Source: Spirosoma utsteinense (GTDB lineage: Bacteria > Bacteroidota > Bacteroidia > Cytophagales > Spirosomataceae). Taken from it: a stretch of DNA of 64,000 nt. Under the pieces are notes generated by a model. The model did no database searches and had not been told where the DNA came from. It saw only the letters and a list, made by a program, of their open reading frames with translations. This document shows, in pieces, positions 49,671-57,880 of the stretch (position 1 is its first letter; the number at the start of each line of letters is the position of its first letter). Made by a program: the position numbers and the translations under genes. The DNA lies in the NCBI RefSeq assembly GCF_014282275.1, contig NZ_VFIA01000006.1, positions 62,001 to 126,000 on the forward strand, in the 5' to 3' direction.

Positions 49671-50246
49671 TTATTGAATGACCAGTTTTTCAATCAATAA
49701 AATAAACAGGTGAATCACTTTTATATGAATCTCCTGAATGCGGTCGGCATAGCCAAAATGAGGCACACGGATCTCCACGTCGGCCTGGCCCGCCAGTTTG
49801 CCACCATCTTTCCCTGTAAGTAAAATAACGCGCATACCCCGTTGTCTGGCGGCTTCAACGGCCCGGATGATATTGGCAGAGTTGCCACTCGTGCTGATAC
49901 CCATTAATACATCCCCTTCGTTGCCTAACCCTTCGATGAACCGCGAAAAGATAGCATCATAGCCATAGTCATTACCTACACAGGTAAGGTGACTGGAGTC
50001 TGAAATAGCAATGGCCGCTAAGGAACGGCGGTCATCACGGTAACGGCCGGATAGCTCTTCGGCAAAGTGCATGGCGTCGCAGTGGGAACCACCGTTGCCG
50101 CACGAAATGATCTTGCGACCTTTTATAAGGGCGTCGGCCATGAGCTGAGCCGCCTGTTCGATGGCTGTAAGGTGTTCGGGGCGACTCAGGAACGTCTCTA
50201 ATACCGATTGGGCTTCGGTCAGTTCATGGCGGATTATATCGAGCAT
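49671..50246 (-). CDS. gmhA: D-sedoheptulose 7-phosphate isomerase
   Basis: A 191-residue SIS-domain isomerase that makes D-glycero-D-manno-heptose 7-phosphate for LPS core or S-layer heptose. GmhA motifs are [60 protein letters not shown] and the C-terminal [15 protein letters not shown]. Active-site Glu and His are kept. It may be part of one transcript with the RemB/Wzi-like gene upstream (93 bases). Confidence 0.9.
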   Translation of the reverse strand: MLDIIRHELTEAQSVLETFLSRPEHLTAIEQAAQLMADALIKGRKIISCGNGGSHCDAMHFAEELSGRYRDDRRSLAAIAISDSSHLTCVGNDYGYDAIFSRFIEGLGNEGDVLMGISTSGNSANIIRAVEAARQRGMRVILLTGKDGGKLAGQADVEIRVPHFGYADRIQEIHIKVIHLFILLIEKLVIQ

Positions 50247-50338
50247 TTTCTCTTAATTCGGTGATGTTGTCGTAGTGCTGGCAGCACTATCTGCCGCAAA
50301 CTTACTGACGACTCGTGACTTCTACGCTGTAGAGCAGG

Positions 50339-52126
50339 TTAGAACACCCAGTTTCGGTAGGGGAGGTTCCAGCGAAGCGCCAGGCTGGCAACCTGGTTGG
50401 TGTAGGTGTCTTCCCGCGACTGGCTGTCCTGATGGCGGTAGAGATATCGGGCTTCAAGAAAAATATTGTGCCTGACCATGTAAGAACCGCGCAGGTCAAC
50501 GTAGGTAATAATATTCTTGCGACCCTGACCAATGAAATTGCCCTCATTCCGGAAGCGGGACCGGTAATCGAGCAGAATGTTGCCGCCGTAATTCAAACCA
50601 GGCGGGTCAGCACCATAAGTCATTATTCCAAAAATACCATTGGCCGATAGCTTCTTCTGCTGATAGCGTACGATGCCCAGCATTTCTACAAAGTTAGCGC
50701 CCAGCGGGTGGGCCAATGGCTGGCTATAGTTGGCGTAGTTTGTCTGGCCTGCGCTCACCGTAGCCGATTTCTCGTGTGAGTAGGTAAACGGGCGAGCCAG
50801 GTTCATCTCAACCTGCAAGTCAAGGTTGGGAACATTAAAGGCGTCGATGTATTTGGCACCGATCTGCCAGGCAAATTTGTTCGTCCAGTCTCCTTTTCCA
50901 GCCTTCAGGTTCTTCAACAAAAATTCATCGAGCATGAGCTGGCTGTAGACCAGGAAGTGCGACAGGAAGTTCCCCTTGACATCCAGGCCGATCATGGCAT
51001 TGTCGGCGCTGCCCCGGCTCGACTCAACATACCGGTACAGAATTACCGGGTTGAGGTAGCTCAGGTCTACACGGTCACGGCTAAACACCTCGGCTTCAAA
51101 TACACCGAAATTCAGGTGATCGTTAACGTTGATACTCAAGTGGTGCATGGCAGCAAACTTGGGCGGAATCAGTCGTTCCCCTTCGGCGGTGTTAAGGGGT
51201 GCCTGGGTATTCTGTAGCTGGGTATAAAGGTTCGTGTACTGGATACGTTTACCCAGCCGTGTCGAAAATTTCATAAACAGCGAGGACGGGCTGTTGTCGG
51301 ACAAGAACAGCGAACGGAAACCATTGCCGAAGAAATTACGATCGTGGCCGAACTGAATATTGATGACCTTCAGCGCATTGAACGTAATATAACCCCGTGC
51401 CGAGAGGAAATCCACGCCATTCTCGCCATATCGTTTGGTAAACGATTCGCCCGGTGCCGAACCCTCCAGCCCGTTGGAGCGGCTGTAGGTACGGCCATAA
51501 TTTTGAATGTATTCAGGATAAATAGCCTGATTATCGGAGAAGAAAGAGTAAAACCCCAGCTTGCGGCCAATTGTACCCCGGACTTCCAGCCCACGCGTAT
51601 TGACAAATAACGATTGCCTGTCAGATGCGGCTGTTCCTGCCTCGCGGGCCACATTTTCGAGTCCGATGCCAACATAAACAACCGGGTTGACATGCAAATC
51701 GATATCTGGAGTACGGAGACTATAGAAATCTGCTTTTTTCTGGTAAAAAACCTTCAGGAGCGGGCGTTCGCTATCGCCTGGTCCGGGTAGTGGGCGCAGA
51801 TGTTTCAGGAAGGGGTCGGAACGCAAGGAATCGGCGGCCGAGGACACCCATTCCCAGCTATCGTCGCGCAGGTAATCGTAATTAAAGTAGTCGGTATCGG
51901 AGAAATCACGGCCCGGATTGGCGGCCAGACTGTCGGTCAACTCAATAATACTCTGTCGGTTATAGGGTTTCACACTACTGTGGAACCCATTGGCCCAACG
52001 ATTCTGTCGTATCTCTAACCGATCGATCAGGTGGTAGTAGTCAGTGTTGAGAGGCACGAATGGGCTTTGCGCCTGAGCTGTAAGCAAACTAAGCAGAAAG
52101 CAGAAAAGGTAAACGTATTTACGCAT
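50339..52126 (-). CDS. outer-membrane beta-barrel protein, Wzi/RemB-like
   Basis: A 595-residue outer-membrane protein. The ATG of MRKYVYLFCFLLSLLTAQAQ was chosen; residues 1-19 are a signal peptide. It resembles the capsule-assembly Wzi family, which in Bacteroidota includes the gliding-motility protein RemB: DFLSARGYITFNALKVINIQ, FGHDRNFFGNGFRSLFLSDN, SPSSLFMKFSTRLGKRIQY and YLNPVILYRYVESSRGSADN. The C-terminus is a run of amphipathic strands ending LALRWNLPYRNWVF, with the terminal Phe common in barrels. Role: polysaccharide attachment or motility; not decided by sequence. Confidence 0.83.
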   Translation of the reverse strand: MRKYVYLFCFLLSLLTAQAQSPFVPLNTDYYHLIDRLEIRQNRWANGFHSSVKPYNRQSIIELTDSLAANPGRDFSDTDYFNYDYLRDDSWEWVSSAADSLRSDPFLKHLRPLPGPGDSERPLLKVFYQKKADFYSLRTPDIDLHVNPVVYVGIGLENVAREAGTAASDRQSLFVNTRGLEVRGTIGRKLGFYSFFSDNQAIYPEYIQNYGRTYSRSNGLEGSAPGESFTKRYGENGVDFLSARGYITFNALKVINIQFGHDRNFFGNGFRSLFLSDNSPSSLFMKFSTRLGKRIQYTNLYTQLQNTQAPLNTAEGERLIPPKFAAMHHLSINVNDHLNFGVFEAEVFSRDRVDLSYLNPVILYRYVESSRGSADNAMIGLDVKGNFLSHFLVYSQLMLDEFLLKNLKAGKGDWTNKFAWQIGAKYIDAFNVPNLDLQVEMNLARPFTYSHEKSATVSAGQTNYANYSQPLAHPLGANFVEMLGIVRYQQKKLSANGIFGIMTYGADPPGLNYGGNILLDYRSRFRNEGNFIGQGRKNIITYVDLRGSYMVRHNIFLEARYLYRHQDSQSREDTYTNQVASLALRWNLPYRNWVF

Positions 52127-52262
52127 GTAAGTTACCGGCTGTCCAGCTCTGGTGAACTGTATCAAATGGTTCAATGTGCTGTATCAGTCGGTTAAATTAG
52201 GAAATAGGTTTGGATATACGCCAACCATAGGGCTAATTTACAGGTAAAGAAGCCCCCTCCTT

Positions 52263-52910
52263 ATGTTTGTTTTTGCCCAACAACCCTCTCTGGCTAATCA
52301 ATATGTAGCCGAATTACGCGATGTATCTATTCAGAAGGACCGGCTACGATTTCGCCGGAATCTGGAAAGGCTTGGTGAGCTGATGGCCTATGAAATCTCG
52401 CGCACCTTACCTTACCAAAACGTGTCGGTAAACACCTCGCTTGGCGTTGCTGATACGCAAGTGCTTCGTCAACAGCCTGTTCTGGCTACTATTCTACGGG
52501 CAGGACTTCCCTTTCATCAGGGGTTCACTAACTACTTCGACCAGGCCGAAAACGCCTTTGCGGGAGCTTATCGAGGGTATACACCGGGGGGGGACGATGC
52601 TTTTGAGATCGAAATGGACTACATCGTTAGCCCGGACCTGAGCGGCAAAACGCTCATTCTATGCGACCCTATGCTGGCAACGGGCCGTTCGCTCGAAAAA
52701 GTTTACCACGCCCTCTTACGATACGGCATTCCGGCTCAAACGCACATCGCTGCTGTGCTGGCCAGTCCTGAGGGTGTTCATCATGTACAGACACAATTAC
52801 CACAATGCCATCTCTGGCTGGGGGCTATCGATGATCACCTCAATGAGCATTTCTACATCGTGCCGGGCCTGGGCGATGCTGGTGATTTAGCCTATGGCCA
52901 AAAAGTATAG
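52263..52910 (+). CDS. upp: uracil phosphoribosyltransferase
   Basis: A 215-residue salvage enzyme that makes UMP from uracil and PRPP. The PRPP-binding motif is LILCDPMLATGRSLEKVYHA, and ATILRAGLPFHQGFTNYF with the uracil-site sequence GDAGDLAYGQKV at the C-terminus are conserved. Length fits UPRT. Single gene, divergent from the Wzi/RemB-like gene. Confidence 0.9.
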   Translation: MFVFAQQPSLANQYVAELRDVSIQKDRLRFRRNLERLGELMAYEISRTLPYQNVSVNTSLGVADTQVLRQQPVLATILRAGLPFHQGFTNYFDQAENAFAGAYRGYTPGGDDAFEIEMDYIVSPDLSGKTLILCDPMLATGRSLEKVYHALLRYGIPAQTHIAAVLASPEGVHHVQTQLPQCHLWLGAIDDHLNEHFYIVPGLGDAGDLAYGQKV

Positions 52911-53154
52911 CTTTCCTATAGGTAATATATTGATATACAGATTTTTACGATATTATTGGCAGAATCATACGGTTAATAAATTAGCGGGTAAGTAACCGTT
53001 GAAGGGAGTAGATTTTACATCATATTTGGAATTCTGACGCGCAATGCTCTGAGACCAACGTGAGATAGTATTGGCATATCTATACTATAGCGCAACTGTT
53101 TTTGGGTTGTTCGCTTCAGGAAAATCTACTTTAAACTATCTAATCTATTCACCC
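52911..53154. other. leader region of the T9SS protease gene
   Basis: The 244 bases are AT rich. No terminator for upp was recognised. TACTTTAA at about 53128-53135 resembles a -7 box and would give a short leader for the protease gene; the -33 region is not clear. An open frame continuous with the protease gene starts at 53071 but lacks family support. Confidence 0.4.
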
Positions 53155-56100
53155 ATGTTACAACTATTACGAAGATGTAGCGCGTTCCTGCTGGTCGCGC
53201 TCATGGTATTGTGTATGCCAATTACAGGCTGGACACAATCGACTATCAAAGAGGCATCGAAGGAGGCCAAGATCAGTCCTGACCTCTATCAGGTCATGAC
53301 GAACAGAGGCCAGCTGGCTCCGGCTGTTATTAACGGTTTCTCGGTACAGACAAACCAGGTTTTCGCTGGTGACAAGGTAGCCATTGAAGCGGTTGCCAAC
53401 AACGAGGATGGCGCGGGTCTGCTCAACCAGTTGAGGGCGTTGGGGTTAACCGATGGGGTTGCCCACAAGCGAATGATCTTTGGCTACTTGCCTATTGATA
53501 AACTTGGGGAGCTGAAAAACGTATCTTCATTAGGTTTTGCCCGCTCTTATTACAAACCCGAAACCAATACAGGTTCAGTTACTTCGCAGGGGGATGCTGC
53601 ACTGAAAGCGGATCTGGCCCGGACAACCTACAGTGTAACGGGCGCTGGCGTTAAAGTAGGCGTTATCTCTGACTCGTATAATAATTCAGGCGGAGCAGCA
53701 GCCGGAATAGCTTCAAATGACCTGCCAGCTGCTGGTGTGCAGGTTCTTTTAGATTTAGCGTCGGGAGGTTCCGATGAAGGTCGGGCTATGGCCGAAATTG
53801 TTCATGATGTAGCGCCCGGGGCCGCCATTGCTTTCAATACAGCATTCAACGGGCAGGCAGGCTTTGCACAGGGTATCATTGATCTGGCAGCGGCTGGTTG
53901 TAAGGTGATCGTCGATGACATTATTTATTTTGCCGAGCCGTTTTTTCAGGATGGTATCATTGCTCAGGCTGCCGATCAGGTAGTTGCCGCTGGCTCAGCC
54001 TACTTCTCGGCTGCGGGAAATCAGGCAAGGTCCTCCTACCAGGCTGCGTATAAAAGTGGTGGGACATATGCCAACCCGGGTATTTATGGAACAAGTACGG
54101 CATATCCAACCCATGATTTTGGTACGGGTGGGGTCGATAATATGCAACAAATCACCATTCCAGTGGGCGGCCAGCTTCGACTGGCTTTTCAATGGGATAA
54201 TCCATTTAAATCGGTTAGCGGTGGTGCGGGAGCTACAACGGATCTGGATATTATTGTTCTCGATGCAACCACCGGAGCTGTACTTGGGGGTAGTATAATT
54301 AACCAGTCGAGTAGTGGCGATCCGGTGGAAGTTACGGGTACAATTACCAATACTACAGGTTCACCCCGTTTAGTCAATGTCGTTATCGTCAAACTTGCAG
54401 GACCTGACCCAGGCCTGATCAAGTGGGTAAACTTCGGAAGCCGTACGATCATACCAGAATATGATACCAAGAGCAGTTCTTCCTTTGGGCACAGTAACTC
54501 AGCTAAAGCTATTAGCGTAGGTGCCGCTCCTTACTTTGGTACGCCTGTTTTCAATGCAGCAGCAACGGCCACTATTGAGAATTTTTCCTCGGCTGGTGGT
54601 ACGCCCATACTCTTCACGACTACAGGCGACCGGATTAATGGAATCGTCGGTACCGTCCGGCAAAAGCCTGAGATTACGTCCGTGGATGGAGGGGATAATA
54701 CATTCTTCGGTGGCGATTATGAGCCGAATGGTAAGCCTAACTTCTTTGGTACATCGGCAGCCGCCCCGCATGCTGCGGCTGTAGCCGCGCTGATGAAGCA
54801 AAAAGTGCCCGCCATTACCCCGGCTACGATCCTGTCGACGCTCAAAAGTACAGCATTGGATATGGACGATCCGTCTACGCCCGCTTTCGATGCCGGGTTC
54901 GACTTTGGAACGGGTTATGGCTTCATCCAGGCCGATAGGGCACTTCAGGCAATATCCCCTGCTAACACTGCGCCAACGGTGGCCAATGTGATTGCGCCCA
55001 AGTCGGGCACGGTGGGTGTGGGTTTTACTTTCACCATTCCGGCTAACACCTTCAGTGATCCTGAGGGTCAGGCGCTGACGTACACAGTAACTGGCCTGCC
55101 TGCGGGTTTGACATTTGCCGGTACTGTCATCAGCGGCACGCCTTCGGTGAGTGGAGTCAGTACGGTGAGCGTCAAAGCGACCGATCCGGGCAGTCTTTCG
55201 GCGAGTACAACCTTCCAACTAACGATCAGTCCGGCTCCGCCAGTCAATGTGCCCCCATCTCCACCAGCAGGCGGCATCCCTAATCAGGTAGCCACCGTAG
55301 GTACGGCTTTCACCTATGTGGTTCCGGCCTTCACTGATCCTAATGCTGGTCAGACGCTGACCTACTCGGTGACGGGTCTGCCCGCCAACGGGCTGAGCTT
55401 CACGGCAGGCAGTCGTACCATTTCAGGTACACCTTCGGCATCGGGTACCGTGGGCGTGACCGTAACGGCCAATGATGGCAACGGCGGTACCGCTTCGTCA
55501 AGCTTTACGATTACGATTAATGCAGCGCCGGTGGTGCCCCCAGCTAACACGGCGCCAACGGTGGCCAATGTGATTGCGCCCAAGTCGGGCACGGTGGGTG
55601 TGGGTTTTACCTTTACTATTCCGGCTAACACCTTCAGTGATCCTGAGGGTCAGGCGCTGACGTACACGGTAACTGGCCTGCCTGCGGGTTTGACATTTGC
55701 CGGTACTGTCATCAGCGGCACGCCTTCGGTGAGTGGAGTCAGTACGGTGAGCGTCAAAGCGACCGATCCAGGCAGTCTCTCGGCGAGTACAACTTTCCAA
55801 CTAACGATCAGTCCGGCTCCGGTAACCCCCCCACCGAGTGGTCCTTTCTCGATCACGGGCGTCACAACGGTGACCTGCGTGACGATCACGGCGGGTCAGC
55901 GGCAAGTGAGCTTCACGCCCCGGTACGCGGGTCTGAGCGGTCAGCCTATCAGCTTCTCGGTAAGTAACGAGTTGTCGCCAACGATGGCTGCGGGTCCTTA
56001 CACGCTCACGCTCTACACTGATAACCCGAGCGTAACCTTGAAGGCGACCCAGACAGGTACGGCGGGCGAAGCGAGTTTCGTCTATAACTGGCTGGCAGCC

Positions 56101-56982
56101 TGCAATGCCGGTACTCCTCCACCGGTCAACCTGCCTCCCGTGGCCTCGGCACCGGCTAACCAGATGGCTGTCGTCAATCAGGCTTTCACCTATGTGGTTC
56201 CGGCCTTCAGTGATCCCAACGGTGATGCGCTGACGTATACGGTGAGTGGTCTGCCGGCGGGCCTGATCTTCACCGCTGCTAGCCGCACCATCAGCGGCAC
56301 GCCTTCCCTGACGGGTGTCAGTACGGTTACCGTCAAAGCTACCGATCCGGGCAGTCTCTCGGCCAGTGCCAGCTTTATGCTGACGGTGATTTCGGCTCCG
56401 GTAACTCCCCCACCAAGTGGTCCTTTCTCGATTACGGGCGTCACGACGGTAAACTGTACGCCCCTCTCAGCGGGCAAGCGGACGGTGAGCTTCACACCCC
56501 GGTACGCGGGACTAACGGGTCAGCCTATCAGCTTCTCGGTAACTAACGAGCTGTCGCCAACGATGGCTGCGGGCCCTTACACGCTCACCCTCTATACCGA
56601 CAACCCGAGCGTAATACTGAAGGCCACCCAAACGGGCACGGCGGGCGAAGCGAGTTTCGTCTATAACTGGCTTACGGCTTGCAACGCCACCGCCCGGCAG
56701 GGTGTATCGGGAGCTAGCGAACTACAAACCAAGCTAACGGTTTCCCTTTACCCTAATCCAGTTGGCGAAGAGTTCTCTATTGGAATCAAGGGTGCTCAAG
56801 GGCAAAAAGTTGGAATCACACTGTCAGACGTTAGTGGTCGTGCATTGACGAACACATCGGTAGACGTAACAACTGCCGATCATCAGGAGCGGCTTCGGTT
56901 CAATCAGGAGCGGCCTGGTTTGTATTTGCTTCGGGTAAGTACCGCCGGTCAAATGGTTGTGCTGAAAGTGATAAAACACTAA
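53155..56982 (+). CDS. T9SS-secreted sedolisin/subtilisin-like protease with Ig-like repeats
   Basis: A 1275-residue secreted protein. The ATG of MLQLLRRCSAFLLVALMVLC, a signal peptide, was chosen. The protease domain (about 165-600) keeps Asp173 (VGVISDSYN), an ExxxD pair Glu214/Asp218 (MAEIVHDVAPG), Asp254/255 (VIVDDIIYF) and Ser534 (FFGTSAAAPHAA). There is no HGT motif of classic subtilisins, so an S53-like Ser-Glu-Asp site is likely. Then come four Ig-like (He_PIG) repeats, two of them identical in protein, and two copies of a PSGPFSITGVTTV module. The last about 80 residues are a T9SS sorting domain (LYPNPVGEEFSIGIKG, GLYLLRVSTAGQMVVLKVIK). Confidence 0.88.
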   Translation: MLQLLRRCSAFLLVALMVLCMPITGWTQSTIKEASKEAKISPDLYQVMTNRGQLAPAVINGFSVQTNQVFAGDKVAIEAVANNEDGAGLLNQLRALGLTDGVAHKRMIFGYLPIDKLGELKNVSSLGFARSYYKPETNTGSVTSQGDAALKADLARTTYSVTGAGVKVGVISDSYNNSGGAAAGIASNDLPAAGVQVLLDLASGGSDEGRAMAEIVHDVAPGAAIAFNTAFNGQAGFAQGIIDLAAAGCKVIVDDIIYFAEPFFQDGIIAQAADQVVAAGSAYFSAAGNQARSSYQAAYKSGGTYANPGIYGTSTAYPTHDFGTGGVDNMQQITIPVGGQLRLAFQWDNPFKSVSGGAGATTDLDIIVLDATTGAVLGGSIINQSSSGDPVEVTGTITNTTGSPRLVNVVIVKLAGPDPGLIKWVNFGSRTIIPEYDTKSSSSFGHSNSAKAISVGAAPYFGTPVFNAAATATIENFSSAGGTPILFTTTGDRINGIVGTVRQKPEITSVDGGDNTFFGGDYEPNGKPNFFGTSAAAPHAAAVAALMKQKVPAITPATILSTLKSTALDMDDPSTPAFDAGFDFGTGYGFIQADRALQAISPANTAPTVANVIAPKSGTVGVGFTFTIPANTFSDPEGQALTYTVTGLPAGLTFAGTVISGTPSVSGVSTVSVKATDPGSLSASTTFQLTISPAPPVNVPPSPPAGGIPNQVATVGTAFTYVVPAFTDPNAGQTLTYSVTGLPANGLSFTAGSRTISGTPSASGTVGVTVTANDGNGGTASSSFTITINAAPVVPPANTAPTVANVIAPKSGTVGVGFTFTIPANTFSDPEGQALTYTVTGLPAGLTFAGTVISGTPSVSGVSTVSVKATDPGSLSASTTFQLTISPAPVTPPPSGPFSITGVTTVTCVTITAGQRQVSFTPRYAGLSGQPISFSVSNELSPTMAAGPYTLTLYTDNPSVTLKATQTGTAGEASFVYNWLAACNAGTPPPVNLPPVASAPANQMAVVNQAFTYVVPAFSDPNGDALTYTVSGLPAGLIFTAASRTISGTPSLTGVSTVTVKATDPGSLSASASFMLTVISAPVTPPPSGPFSITGVTTVNCTPLSAGKRTVSFTPRYAGLTGQPISFSVTNELSPTMAAGPYTLTLYTDNPSVILKATQTGTAGEASFVYNWLTACNATARQGVSGASELQTKLTVSLYPNPVGEEFSIGIKGAQGQKVGITLSDVSGRALTNTSVDVTTADHQERLRFNQERPGLYLLRVSTAGQMVVLKVIKH
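54964..55238 (+). repeat. coding repeat A, copy 1
   Basis: A 275-base segment of the protease gene that encodes an Ig-like domain starting NTAPTVANVIAPKSGTVGVG. It is nearly identical at DNA level to 55546-55820 and gives the same amino-acid sequence, with only scattered silent changes. Confidence 0.92.
55546..55820 (+). repeat. coding repeat A, copy 2
   Basis: Second copy of the 54964-55238 repeat, same protein sequence. The domain between the copies (about 55250-55530) is a more distant relative. Confidence 0.92.
55838..56110 (+). repeat. coding repeat B, copy 1
   Basis: Encodes the module starting PSGPFSITGVTTVTC and ending ASFVYNWLAACN. It matches 56411-56690 closely in DNA and protein. 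Each module has two Cys, one near each end, which could form a disulfide. Confidence 0.88.
56411..56690 (+). repeat. coding repeat B, copy 2
   Basis: Second copy of repeat B (PSGPFSITGVTTVNC to ASFVYNWLTACN), directly before the T9SS sorting domain. Confidence 0.88.
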
Positions 56983-57035
56983 GCGTTGTCCCCCGGGGTT
57001 CTCGCCTGAAACGATAATCCCGGGGACGTTTTGAC

Positions 57036-57087
57036 TGCTCATAAATAAAGCCTTGACCAGCATTGGTCAAGGCTTTATTTATGAGCA
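57036..57087. terminator. 24-bp perfect bidirectional terminator
   Basis: Arms 57036-57059 and 57064-57087 are exact reverse complements with a 4-nt loop; the A/T-rich outer half supplies U tracts in both directions. It lies between the protease gene and the convergent lolA gene. A smaller GC hairpin (CCCCGGGG words, 56989-57025) precedes it. Confidence 0.93.
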
Positions 57088-57103
57088 ATAGTTTGTATGG
57101 AAA

Positions 57104-57745
57104 TTACCGCAAGTCGACCACTTCAACACCCGGATATTTGCTCTTATCGAAGGCGAAATAAGCGTCTGAGATAGCCGCGTTAGGGGTAAACTTCGTAATG
57201 GTGTAGGTGGTGCGTTTACCATCTTTATTGATGATCAGCCAGTTTCGAACAGACCTGTCCAGCTTGTCTACCGAAATCTGAACGGTAGCGATTGGGCTTT
57301 TCTGACGGTTGGGTGTCAGTTCGATGACTTCCATTGCCCGGCCGCCCTGCTTCTGTTCCTTTAAAAATTTGTAGTCGAAACCTCGCTTATAGATCGTGTA
57401 GATCTGAGTTGGATTTAACTCACTGGTTTCATTTTTGTCGTAATCCTGAACGTTGACCTCGTTCGATTCCTTGATATAGGTCGACATCGTTTTACCATCG
57501 GTGAATACCTCCTGACCACCAAGGATCAACCGGAATTTCTCACTTTTTACGGTTAGATCGCCTTTGTATGACTCTTTCGTACCCGCTCCAACGCTGGCAT
57601 AGGTGAAAGCAGCCTGATAGGATTTAAGCGATTTGTATTTTTTGCTCATAGCATCCAGGATATCCTGGGCTCGCTTGTCTTTTTGAGCAAAAGCGGGAAT
57701 TGTCAATAAAAGGGTAAGGCTTAGCAGCCAGGCTGTTGGTTTCAT
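57104..57745 (-). CDS. lolA: outer-membrane lipoprotein carrier protein LolA
   Basis: A 213-residue periplasmic chaperone that carries lipoproteins from the inner to the outer membrane. The ATG of MKPTAWLLSLTLLLTIPAFA was chosen over one four codons upstream; the signal peptide ends in AFAQ. The LolA-like beta-sandwich shows AQDILDAMSKKYKSLKSYQA, GDLTVKSEKFRLILGGQEVF, DGKTMSTYIKESNEV and IQVSVDKLD-like strands. The gene follows ftsK on the same strand, a pairing seen widely in Bacteroidota. Confidence 0.9.
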   Translation of the reverse strand: MKPTAWLLSLTLLLTIPAFAQKDKRAQDILDAMSKKYKSLKSYQAAFTYASVGAGTKESYKGDLTVKSEKFRLILGGQEVFTDGKTMSTYIKESNEVNVQDYDKNETSELNPTQIYTIYKRGFDYKFLKEQKQGGRAMEVIELTPNRQKSPIATVQISVDKLDRSVRNWLIINKDGKRTTYTITKFTPNAAISDAYFAFDKSKYPGVEVVDLR

Positions 57746-57880
57746 TCTTATGTGCATTACTCGTCAATTCAAGTTGCCTGAACAACTACACTGAAAGTTG
57801 TTCTATTTATTCTTAGACCAGAATTGTACGGAAAAAGTTTAATAAGCTACCTGCTCAACGGATTGGTCCCACGGTGGCGG

